64,000 nt of DNA from Trochalopteron elliotii. Its lineage: Eukaryota > Chordata > Aves > Passeriformes > Leiothrichidae. Positions 25,405 to 37,450 of the stretch are shown here, piece after piece (the first letter of the stretch is position 1; the number at the start of each line of letters is the position of its first letter). The notes below the pieces were generated by a model. It was given only the letters and a program-made list of their open reading frames with translations. It did no database searches and was not told where the DNA came from. The position numbers and the translations under genes are program-made. The stretch lies in NCBI GenBank assembly GCA_024734555.1, contig JANPWX010000247.1, forward strand, positions 2,836,323-2,900,322. Direction: 5' to 3'.

Positions 25405-28400
25405 AGTGTGTTAAAAAATGTTGCATCAAATATATAAATATAACATCCAGTCAGAAACAAGAAATATAAATAATAAGTTTTTCACTGTATCTAATATTAC
25501 TCTGGGTTTAGCAAAGAAGAAATAATGGCAGACAAAACAAAAAGTATGTTAATAATTTAAATAATTATAATAAAATATAATATATTATTAAATTTCACAT
25601 TTGCTGTTTGTAAATGAAAAAATATTTACATACTGCTGTTTCTTCTGAGACATTTTTCATACAGCTTTCAACATGAAAAACCTTTTCTTCTTAATTATGC
25701 AGAGTGTTGGCTAGACAAACTTTGTTTTCTCTGTTTTTAGAACAAGCCTTTACCTCTTGTACATTGAAAAGTTATGACCCATATTCTGCATATCTTTTCA
25801 TAAGGGTAACACTTCTAGCAGTACAAGTAGTTCCATTCTGTCGGGCTGCTCTAGGGGTTGAACCTGCTGTGAGACTGAAGCAGAACACCACTGGCAGGGG
25901 AAAACTGTGGCCGACAGCAGCTCTGGCTTCTACCTAAATGAGGTCAGCTCACACCCTTGGTACTTTTAGACAAAGCAAATCTAATTTAATGAGAAACTAT
26001 GAGCTGAATTAACCAAAGAGGAAGTTAATTTTATTTCTAAAAGTAATGATAATTACTGAATTTTTAGATGGGCAAATAGATGGGCAATATCCACTTTTAT
26101 AAGTGGATAGTTTCTTGTGTCAGTATGAATTCTATAAAATTGTTTTCACAGAAATAATATTCATAAGGCTAATTTTAGAAAAATTTTCCACTCATTTTGC
26201 TTGGTTGAATAGATTTATGATAAGGCTCCATCTGAGGGAAGAAGGTTATCATTTTTAACAACCAGTAAAAATGCTTTTCATGGCTTTTAGGTGACTGAGG
26301 AATGACAGTTAAGAAAATAAAAACTGAAATATGGTGCTTCTGCATAGTATTTGGTTTGCGGTATAGTTAACAAACCTGAAAATTACTTCTTCACAACAGA
26401 AATAAGGTGCACAAATTCCTAGCCAGGAGATTGTTGTGGTGTTGCCTATTATGTTGAGCTTGACGAATCTGATATTTTTCTTAAATATTCTCTTTTGGAT
26501 CCTGTAACACAATGCATTTCACATTTCTTTTTACATTCTTCAGGAAAGAAATAAAAGCTAAAAATTAGCATTTGTGAAGGTTAAAATACCTGAAAGAAAA
26601 GAAAAGGCTACCATGAACTAAAATTGTGGAGACTTTGTTTATTTCAGGATTTCTAAGGAATAATCCTCGAATTTCAATCCTTCGTGCTGGCAATATTTTT
26701 TCTCTTCCAGAATAATTAGTAGCATATACTATAATAAAAACTCAGTTATTTCCCTCAGAAACAAGACAAGGTATGTTATCTGCCTTCCTTAAATGTCAGA
26801 AAAATTTATCACATTAGCAAAGAGAGTTACTATTAGTTCTACCACCTTTCTGATATTACAGAAAATTCTTCTTACAACAAACAAATGAAGTAAAATCAGA
26901 TGTCCACTAAAGCATTAATAATTGTATAAAGTATTATTTAATTTGGATTTTTTCCAGTTCTGTCTAATGAGATTTGCTGCTTGTTGATTAACAGGTTGGG
27001 CAATTAGTATACTCTTTAGTGTAATTATTCCTTACTATCCATCTGCCTAAAATCAGGGAAGTTCCTTAAAAACTATTTCATTTCAGCAGATTTTTGTTTT
27101 CCTACTTCTAAAGGCATGCTTTGAAAACTACATTTGTTCTGCATACTCACTCTCTGCTGTCCTCGTGTCTCTGGGGAAACAGCAGCACAAAGTGTGGGAG
27201 TAACTATGATGCTCATAAGGTCTTAGCTGAATTACAACTTTGAGGCTGTCAGAGCATGGATCTGCTGAATGTCCTTTCCTCAGTAACAGAAGAGCCTCCC
27301 TCCCCTGTCCTAGTTCAAAGCATGGTACTGTCACTGGTGCTTCTCATCCTGTCACTCAGTTTCACAAGTCTATGGCTGCGGTTCTTCAGGACATAATCTG
27401 AATTTTCTGCCCAGCAGAAAATAAAGCAATTGTTGTAGTGTGGCCAGAGAACTGGTCTCCCATGGGAGGTACCATTACTCCCAGAGCCTCATGGGTTACA
27501 TTGCAATTATTGTGGGATACTCCTATCAGTGGCTGCAGACACTCGTCCTGAGGAGTTCTTTTTGCAAGGGATCCCTACTGAAATTATTGTCAACATGATG
27601 CCACTTGGCCTTGCAGGTGCAGCCAGTTCACAGGTGGGGTCATGTAGCCCATCCTCCTTACTGAGTTTGTGAACTCTAAAATATGGACAAAATTTTCATC
27701 TTGAACTTCACCATCTGACTATTTTGAATTTGCTGGATTTACATGGGGAATATTTGCTCCTTGAAAAACACTGCGCTTGAGTCTAAAATCATGGATAAAA
27801 TTGAATTATGCCTCTAAGATCACCTTTGGAGAGCCAGAGTCATCCAAGGAGGTATCATCTCATGACACCACCACCACAACACCAACAGAGAGGTTGAGGA
27901 CAGCCTGCCTCAGGGCTCCTGAATCATAATTGGCACATTTTTAAATGCAGATATTGGGTCTGGCTTCAAATTTGTTTCCCACATATAAGCTAGAAAAATT
28001 AATAAGTGGTGGTTTAGGAAGTTTCATCTATGAATTGTTTAAGACAACCTTCAGGCTCTTGCAAATACAAAACTTCTTTAAGTCATCAAAAATTTAAATA
28101 AATGAATGATTTAGATTCCCAGTCCTACTATACGAAGAACTCTATGAACAATTTGAGATAATTAATTATTTAAAATGTTGTAACAGGTAGATAAATTTGA
28201 GATAACTTTCCTTGCTACATTTTCAATATTCAGCTCAGAAAAGAAGCACTTGGAGACAGACGTTCATTGAGTGACAGGATATAGAATCAGCATTCCATAT
28301 AAAATGGGATGTAACACACATTAAAAAAATAATATTTGAAAGTAGAGAAAAAAATCACGTGGGTAAGATGGGATTTTCAAAAGCATGAAGTGTAGGTCTC

Positions 28401-31400
28401 TGCCCTGAAATCAGTAGTGAAGCATTCAGTGACTTTTACAGGAGCAGATCAAGTACAATGCTGTTCACATTTTTAGCTCCTACTCATAAGTAACTTTTAT
28501 ATATCTGAGAATAGAGAAACACGCGCTGGTAATGAATATTCAGTTACTCTAGAATATTCTTAGCTTTCATTTGAAAAGTATATGAGTACATATGGCTACA
28601 AAATATGTGCTGCATCCAACCCATTTTCCTGATGCTCGATAGCACCAGTCTGCAATTGAATTGGTGGGCAAATTGATAATTGAACCCGTTCAAATAGCTG
28701 AGGTGTTTTTTAATAGATTTCTTTTCTGCTTGAAAAGTGCATTTTTAACAAAATGTTTCTAGCTTTAAAATCCTTCAAAATCTTTTAGGAGTAAATATTG
28801 TTCAATTACACAGTGATTTTCTAGTGCAGAGAGGCAGGCAGATATGGTTACATATCCCTTCCTGACAAAACTGTAATGACTTTTCAAGTGAAAAAAAAAC
28901 CCATTTAAAGTAGCAATTATAAAAGAAGTGCCAGAAAATACATAATCAAAAACTACAGATGAGTCTGTGCAGATTTGTACATTTTCAGCTGCATAGCCTG
29001 CATCATGGAAAACTGTCTACAGGATGCTTACTGACATAGCTGCAAGTCAGCTTTAATAACAATAATACCTTCCACAATGTAATTGTTCAAAATGTGTTAG
29101 TTAATTACATGATATGGACATGAGTCTAGATAGAGCCCTTGAGAATTTAGTTTTCATTGTATTGAATGGCAATCTGAAATTTAACAGAGCAAAACAGGAG
29201 ACTATGTAGTGTGGATATGATGTGACTGAAGAGTACCACCAGAAGAATGAGGATGCTTTTCAGGAAAAAAAGTGAATGCAGGTGATATCTTCTGCCTCCA
29301 CGCAACAGACATGATGTAAAAATGTATCACACATTCTATCCAAGATGCCTGTGTAATAAATCTGCATTATACCAAGTTAATTAATCACATGTGAGAATAA
29401 TTTATCTTATCATATGAAATACAGAAATAAATTAGCAGGAATACAAGTCATTGTAGTTCCAGCTTAGAACTGTGGAATATGGATCACAAAACCAATCATA
29501 CCCTGGGCAGAGAAAATTACAATCATAAATAATAATCCATTCAATGCCCTTCGGTCAGGAAATACAAAAGTCTCAGAAAATGTCAATAAACTAATTGAGT
29601 TTGAACCAAAACAGGGTGAAATTTCAACACAAAGCTGCAGTCAAAATTAGACAGGATCTAATTATATGATTTTAATGAGAATATGAATCTGAATCTACAG
29701 TGTAACAAATATTAAACACAAATATCAACTATAATTGCCTTCTGAAATTTTTCTGATTGGGAAGTTAGAGAGAAAACAAGGAGAAATTTAATAAAAAGGA
29801 AAAAAGACTGACAGAAATCAAAATAGAACAAAAGAATTATTACATTAGTCTAGACTGACACTGCACCTATACCACTATCCTGTCCCTAAAGAATGCATAG
29901 GCCAATCTTTTGTTTTTCTCATATCTAATTTTGGTGTGCAGAAGGCCAACGCTACACAGAAAATGAGGCCTTTATAAATCAATGAAAAGGTGCATAGACA
30001 AAGCATTAGGATAAACTAGCCATGCAGTTTGGTCAATACCCAACAAAGTAATCAGCTTTTACTTTCTTGTCTCAGTCATACTTTTGTAATAAATAATAAA
30101 GTCCATTAGAAAAATAGTTTTAAGACCTCTGTACTTTCCAATAAAGGATTTTTTCTAAACATGGTGGCACACTAAAAAAGGTTTACAATCAAATAAATCC
30201 ACTAGAACGATGTAAAAACATAGATTTTATTTTACTATTAAATATGACACATAGAAATAAAAAAAAAAAACACCAAAACAAAACAGATATAAACTCACTC
30301 TCTGTAGGTTTAATTGATCTTAATTGCATCAATACAAAAATTTGCAATGTAATCACATGAACCTACTGTGCTATTTTCACAGATTTCTTTCATCAATGAA
30401 CAGTTATTTCAATAAAATATTGAGTATGAAAAGACTGAAAGTATCTACGTTCAACTGAAATCACATCAAATTATTTGATATTTCGTATCCAACTTTTATA
30501 TCAATAGTGAACAAAGTATTTTAGTACTGTACTCTCTTGTTACCGTATGGTGTTGCTAAGGCAAGAAAACATTTACTTTTTGTATTATTTTTACAAAACT
30601 AGGCAACATTTTTAAAATTAAATTTTAAAACTAAAATCTGCTATTCATTGCAGTTGTTCTGATTGTATCTTCCCCACATTTCAGACTGAATCACAGTCAC
30701 ATTTTTTAAAGAGATTAAAGAGAGTAAAGAGATTACTTTTTAAAGTCTTGTTCAAAAATCACAGAGTTGTTTACCACTGTATGGTTGTTTTCATTGATAG
30801 ATGAGGTTCGTCCTGTTTATCAATTTGGTAAGTATTTTGAGAAAAAGGGTGTTGAATAAAGATACTATTGATATACTTAGTTTTAAAGGCCATGTAATGC
30901 AGCTTCATAAAGTCATATATATTTGTGGTGAATAGCTATTAGGTCATCTGATTTAGTTCAGCCACAAATAGCTCAAATGAGTTTTGCATTATTTGTATCG
31001 GGCCCTCTGGGAAATTTTTCCACCAACATAAATTTCAATTATAGTAATTGTATCCTGATACTCAAACTAAATTTTCCTTCACTCAATTTCACTTCACTCT
31101 CCTTTCTCATGTTCTTGGAACTAACCAAGGTTTTTAATGTCCTTTTGTAAAATAATAAACACTTAATTATCTTTTTCTTCTTTATTATTGAATGACATGG
31201 GTAAGACAGGAGCCCTTCTTAGCACGGATGAAAAATGAATAAAGAAAGGAGTATAACCAATGCACCAAAGACATCTGCAACTGTTTTGAAAAGAGGTGAT
31301 AAACTTCATGAAACAGTAAGTAGAGTGCAATTAGACAATATTAAAAGGAAGCGTTAAGTTTTGCTGAGTCAGTGACAGCAATCTGAGGGGCAAATATACT

Positions 31401-32890
31401 TCTATTCAATTGTTGTTCATTTTCATGTCACTGATTACTAGACCCTGATCTGTATTTCCAGAAGTCTGCTATGAAGACATATTCTCATATTCTATATGAG
31501 GAATGAGAAGGTATCCATATTTTTTCTATTCTCCAATAATCGTTTAAACTAGGCTATTTGCAGCTAAAGCATCTAAGGTAAACTATCGTGATTTTCTAAC
31601 TTAACAGCTGCTTAATTTGTTACTGAATTCAGTTAAGTAGTGTCTTTGGGGTCAATGGTCATATTTTCAAAAAAGCCCAGGTCTCATACGCATCAACATG
31701 AATTCTCTAGATTTTCAAAGTACTCAATGAGACATAGTTTGTAATGATCTTCAGTGAAACGTGAAGCTTTTAATAACCATGTCTTAACCACAATTTTTAA
31801 AATCATGCTGTTTTTTACACTGATGATTTGGAATATTTTCTGTTTCCTATTCTGTTTTGTCTTGATATATATGTGCAACAACAAAAATTAGTCTTGAACC
31901 ATGAGTTCAAGTTCTATCGAGTATGATATTACTGTACTAAAGAAAATCTAACCCTTAATTGAATCATTAATCTTTCTTCTTAAATTTATGCATTATTACT
32001 TTGTCTTTAATTTTGGTTATATTGTTATAGCTTGTATTCAATCCAAGTCTAAAACAGCTCTGTCTTGTTGACTGAAAACCTTTCTTAACTTCAATGCATC
32101 TAATATCAGCTACTATTGCATTTTCCTATATATTCTTCTTTCTGTAATGTTCAGCATGTATTAAATTAGTATTTATAACAGTCACCCAAAGGAAGCATCA
32201 AGAGCTGGCAGAGACCAAAGTCCATCTCAGAATGCACCTGAGCCTAATTATGTTATTTTATATCAAATAAAGGAATTTGATAAGACTGGATCCAGCTCAT
32301 CCTGGCATGGGTCATTTGTCTCACATGATTATTTGCACAATACTTCTTTTTAAAAATCTTTTTAAAGTTGTGGTAGTTATAATTTAGGAAATAGAGGCAA
32401 TGGCTTTTAGATTTAAAGAAATAAAGCACTTGGCTGATAAATTTCAGTGTCTATTCACTGTGAACTTTGTGCTGATCTGTCAATTTTTTATTCTACAGTC
32501 TTTTCTTTAAGTCAAGTGATTTTAGGTAATAAAGCAACAAAAGATTAAACAAACCTGACCAAGTCTGGGTAGTGTGAGGGCTTGAATTCAGATAGTTCAG
32601 CTTCAATGAAGCTGAAGATTTACTGTGATGTAACACAGCAAATTCATGACTTAAATGTCTCTAAACAGTTACAAGAAATGTTATTGAAATTGAAGTGCTC
32701 TGGGGTCTCACAGACAAAGAATCTGGGATTTGTTGTCTAGCAAATTCCCTCTGCAGCACAGAGGTCAAAACAAGGGGTTTGCTGGGGAACATGCCCACCA
32801 AAACATGGAAACTGTTTACAGATCTAGATTTTTCAGAATTGTGTTTGGCCAGGAGGGATTCTAGAAGTAATAATTGGGGAGGAAGAGGAG
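25405..32890. other. non-coding DNA with an unassigned GC-enriched patch
   Basis: Immediately after the LTR the sequence becomes very AT-rich (25.41-25.65 kb). Exon candidate B (26590-26728) is listed separately. From about 27.13 to 27.68 kb there is a GC-enriched patch with an AATAAA (about 27420) and LTR-like words, but I cannot assign it. A 9-bp-arm, 4-base-loop hairpin occurs at 26088-26109. The rest to the gap is AT-rich without recognised features. Confidence 0.5.
26590..26728 (-). other. candidate coding exon B, unidentified
   Basis: On the minus strand, a T-rich run ending TTATAG precedes 139 bases that stay open in one frame and end CAG followed by GTATTT. Part of the predicted peptide is YSGREKILPARRIEIRGLFL. 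Its starting phase matches the ending phase of candidate exon A, and its end is phase-compatible with candidate C. CpGs occur (CACGAAGG, TTCGAGG) where neighbours have almost none. Against it: another frame of the same segment is also open for about 29 codons before a stop, the donor is mediocre, and I recognise no family. Confidence 0.22.
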
Positions 32891-33287
32891 NNNNNNNNNN
32901 NNNNNNNNNNNNNNNNNNNNNNNNNNNNNNNNNNNNNNNNNNNNNNNNNNNNNNNNNNNNNNNNNNNNNNNNNNNNNNNNNNNNNNNNNNNNNNNNNNNN
33001 NNNNNNNNNNNNNNNNNNNNNNNNNNNNNNNNNNNNNNNNNNNNNNNNNNNNNNNNNNNNNNNNNNNNNNNNNNNNNNNNNNNNNNNNNNNNNNNNNNNN
33101 NNNNNNNNNNNNNNNNNNNNNNNNNNNNNNNNNNNNNNNNNNNNNNNNNNNNNNNNNNNNNNNNNNNNNNNNNNNNNNNNNNNNNNNNNNNNNNNNNNNN
33201 NNNNNNNNNNNNNNNNNNNNNNNNNNNNNNNNNNNNNNNNNNNNNNNNNNNNNNNNNNNNNNNNNNNNNNNNNNNNNNNNNNNNNNN
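32891..33287. other. assembly gap (397 N)
   Basis: A run of N of 397 bases. Its left flank is purine/G-rich (GGGGAGGAAGAGGAG) and its right flank begins with eleven consecutive G. The missing sequence is therefore likely G-rich low-complexity DNA that failed to sequence or assemble. Long open frames that span it are artefacts of translating N. Confidence 0.99.
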
Positions 33288-33298
33288 GGGGGGGGGGG
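33288..33298 (+). repeat. G11 homopolymer at the gap edge
   Basis: Eleven consecutive G directly follow the N run. This supports a G-rich, possibly quadruplex-forming sequence inside the gap. A homopolymer basecalling artefact at a contig end is the alternative. Confidence 0.9.
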
Positions 33299-36200
33299 CA
33301 GAAATTCAGTGTGATTTGTCATAGTTCACTGGTTAATAATTTTCCATTTAAAAATGAGAAAAATAATTTTCCTAGCCTCTTGTATAACATTGTGACACAG
33401 TATTTTTCAAAGTGTAGTGCAGCTCAGGTGACTTAGATTCCCAGTAACAGCCTGACCAGTGAAAAATTCTTTCACTTGAGTCTAAGCCTTGATCTATGCC
33501 TGTACTATAAACTATGTCCAGTTTGCTTGTCTACAAATAAATGTCATATTATTTAAGCTGAGGCATTAAAGATGGCAAGAAAATGAAGAAAGCCACATCA
33601 CTCCCTTGACTACTTTTTGCAAAAGAACCTAGGCTTTCTAAACACAGATGAGCATTGAACATATATGTTCTTGTAGACAGTGTCTTCAAAGGACTAAAAG
33701 TATTCTATTCTTTGGTATTATATGGTAATATATTACTATATCGTAAACTTAAGTTCAGTCCTGTAAACAAGTTAAATAACATTATTGTAATTTTTTTTAG
33801 CTTAGAAATCTGAGAAAGTGATAAGCAGATTACAGGCTCATGTTGAAAAATCACTGACTTCAAATTGCTGAGAATGTGTATATTGTGACTACATCCTTAT
33901 TCTTAGATGGGTAATAGGTTCAAAATCACCATGAAAGTTACATTTTTCCCATCATTCACGGATTCTCCCTAATTTGCTGAACATGAATCCAAACAAGATC
34001 TCAAAATCAAAATCAAAGTGCACATGAGAAGCAAAAAGTATCTGACAAATTAAATCTACTGTGTATTTATTTGACCTTGGTAACTGTGTAACTGTAAGTG
34101 TGGTAACTGTGGCCATTAGAGTGACTTACATTTCAAGGCAAAGGCAATATGCCTTGACTGTTTATAGCTATGGCTGTATAAAGGGTTAACTTAGAAATGC
34201 AGGAAATTGTGTCAATCCTTCATTGTGATTTTAAATAATACAGCAGAATAGAATCAATAAATATCAATGTATTATAATGCACTTTTATAGTGAAATCATT
34301 AATTTTTCTTGTAGCAGAGACAATTACATTTTGGCAAGACAGTCAAGAATCTACAGAATATATGAAAAGGATAACCAGTCAAGGCAGTGCCACCTTATTA
34401 TTCTCCTCCCTAGCTTAGTGCACCGGCTTGCAAGATTTGTCTGTGTCTTTTGGGATTGCTCTAATCCCAGGATGTTGTGTGTAGTAACTTTGAACAGATA
34501 CCCTCTAGTGGTAACATTTTCAATACAAAATGGATATCTTTTGCTCCTCAGAATGGAGTATTTACTTAAGAGCTAAAAAGAACACTCTCTCTTTTAGTTT
34601 GCCCCTGTATCAGCAAAGGTAAATAACCCTGGGTTTCTCTGCTCTCTGACAAGTTAATTTCATTCCTTCTTTTATCAATTCAAGTATTACACTAGGAAGC
34701 TTCATGGTCTCTTGCCAATGGTTGCTTCTCTTAAGCATTTAGCCAAGCATTAAATGTGTATTTGTTAATTTTTTTAAGTTTGAGCAGCAAGAAGTACAGA
34801 TAGATCCACACCATTCCCTACAGTGCCCGTTCAGAAATGAGGCTTAATGAAGAAGGGGCATTTTCAGGATATATATATATTCCTGAAGTTCTCAGATGCT
34901 CTTATCTATCTCTACTACATACATAGGCAACTTGTTCCTTTCTTTCTAGGGCTGACAGAAATTACTACATCATTAGGCAATGCTTAAGACATCAAGAGAG
35001 AGGAAATTTTCTATCTTCAACTAGCATAAAAAAATTAGCGACGTTTAAACAAATATTCACGTTGGAATGACCAATACACCCCAAATCTTCAATGACCTGC
35101 AAGTACTGAAAGGCAGCTTGATTAAAATAATTTTTCACTTACATAGCTGAAAAATTTTTGCACATATTCACTTAAAGAAGTCTACACGTATCAAAACCCA
35201 TAGATAGAATGAGTTTGAGAAGAAGTTTGTCAAAGTGAAGGCTTTTGTGTGCTACTCTTGCCTGTTTGGAGGCCTTTAAGCCATCATAGAAATGGCTTGA
35301 CTCATGTTTAGAAAGAGTGTAAGTTGTGCGTTATTTTTATAGCCTCTTACCCTTTCTAGTGTAGGCTTAGCAAGGCAGTCATTTCACATGGCTTCTGGAC
35401 TGCTATTGGCTTGTGGCAGCTGCCTTAATGCTCATGGAGTTGACATATGATGGCTTTCTCTGATCCTTCTCTATTTACCTTCTATACTACCCCATAAAGC
35501 AGAGGTCAGCTCCAACATTTCATAAAAACATGAGCAGCAATCTCATTTTATTGCACAATTAATGTGAACTAGCTTCAGGGGCAGGCATGGAGTGTTGCCT
35601 CAGGTGTGACTGGTGGCCACTGGTGTGGGAAATGCATTGCAACAAGGTGTGTGAGTGTGAGGGAAGAGGCAGGTTGTTCCCCCTTCTAAACTAATCCTAA
35701 CATTTTTGTGTGGGAAATGTTGCTTCTGCCTTCATTAGGCTTATGGTTAGGGCTTGAGTTGAGAGAGAGAAAGCCAACAGCTCCAAATGGAGGGAGGGCA
35801 GGGCACTAAAGGGGCTTCCAAAGGACATATCCTTTTGCAGTCAACCCAACCTTTTGGCACTCACTTTCCAGCTCTAATTCAGCTGGTGTTCTAGACTCTC
35901 TATTGTTCTTAACTGTAGCCCTACTTTTAACCTGAAGTCTAACACCACTGCTAAAGTTATACCAGGGGTTTTTTTGGCTATCCCAGGCTTTTCCCACTTT
36001 GAGCCTTGTGTATAATGTGAAGATGAATGGGCAGGACAGGTCTCACTGTGGCTTGGTTACACGTGCCCTCCCCTATTCCCCATGGAGGAAGCGAAGCCCC
36101 AGCATTTGGGATCTTACTGCAGGTGCTAAACACCTGTATGTTTGACTGACTGGTTTGGAGGTAGATAAGCGTGTTGCTAGAATGTAGGTATACAGGGCCC

Positions 36201-37384
36201 TTGTGAATTCACTCCCTGATGAAACCACATTATTAATTTCAGATCAGCCACCTGAATTACCTTCTTGCAACCACTGCTGGTGTTCCTCAGACTGAAAACC
36301 ATGGCTAAGATTCAGAAGTGTGGCTTAAGAAATGAAACAATTCCAGTTTCATTATACACTCTCAGATACCCACGTACTATCAAGTTCTTTAGTATATTAA
36401 GTTTTTAACTCTGTTAAGTATCATTTTAAGCTACATTTCTTATTTTTTGTCTTTTTGTTGTTGTTGTTTTTTCTTTAATATAAAAACATATTTCTTCTTT
36501 TTATCATAATTATTCCAAATTTATGACAAAATTATTCCTTGAAAAAGTTAATATGTTTTTGTACCAGTCTTTTAAATATGATTAATTTAACTATTTTGAA
36601 ATAAAAACTCTGACTAGATAGATCAGTGTTGCTATGGCATGAAAAACATACCCACTCATTCTATTGCTGAGATGCGCCTGGAAAAAAAAGAAAATATAAA
36701 AATTTAATTAATTGCATACCTTAAAGGTCAGCATTAATAAAAATCAACATATGCATTATTAAGCCCATAGAGAAAATAATTAGTAATACTTTTGGGTGTT
36801 GTTAAAATCAAATCAAATTAATAAATATAATATTTTATCAGAAAGACCATTCTTGTCCCCCACAACTGAAGAAAGACCTTCAGAACTTATTGTGGTTACC
36901 TTGCAATTTGAATTATGGGGTGATAAAGACAAGTTACTTCATAAATTTCAGTCATTATGGCTGCTCACCATGTGTCGTTCAATGCTTCATGAAAATAATA
37001 CTTTTTTTCTGGGGCTATTATGAAGTTTCTCTTATTCACAGAAAGAGTTATGAGTTTTGGGAAAATTTTCAGTTCTTTCCATTGATCTTTTTTTCCCACT
37101 TGTCATCCTGAAAGTGTTGATAGAAGACATTAATACGGCAGTAGTAGGGGAAATGGCAGAAGCACTGCCAGTGCCTGTGTGTTAAGAAACTCAGAATTGC
37201 TGATTATACCTTTATTAAAATTACACTTCTCCTTTTTCCTACTGCCATGAAAATTTCAGGTCTACTTGCTGAATGTTTGCCATTTCTTTTAATGGAAATA
37301 AGCTGTTAGCCATATATGGATGATTTCACTTATTGTTGATTCACAGTAAGAGTGTCATACACTTAAGCTATGAGTAGTGTTAGA
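33299..37384. other. AT-rich non-coding DNA, no recognised gene
   Basis: No gene is recognised. A short imperfect TGTAACTG/TGGTAACTG repetition lies at 34077-34112 and an (AT)n run at about 34870-34880. A GC-richer kilobase at about 35.4-36.3 kb has no family I can name. On the minus strand at 36652-36677 a strong pyrimidine tract plus CAG precedes 26 bases and a GTATGT donor. It would be a microexon, but its phase does not fit the other exon candidates. Confidence 0.5.
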
Positions 37385-37450
37385 TGTCAGAATATGGGGT
37401 CTTTAGGATTGGAAAAGATTTCCAAAGAAACGTAATCCTCAAACATTTTG
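37385..37450 (-). mobile_element. probable degenerate CR1 3'-end fragment
   Basis: The + strand reads 'gaatatggggtctttagg', then 'attggaaaagatttccaaag', then a tract ending 'taatcctcaaac'. This resembles the inverted CR1 terminus found across birds, in which an AGAAT block is followed by 'GGTTGGAAAAGACCTC' and 'ATCATCAAGTCCAACC'-like words. Only about 65 bp can be followed and divergence is high. The assignment is tentative. Confidence 0.4.

Noticed and set aside
32695..33324. Long open frames (up to 209 codons) on both strands.
   Set aside because: They run through the N gap, and the length is an artefact of translating N.
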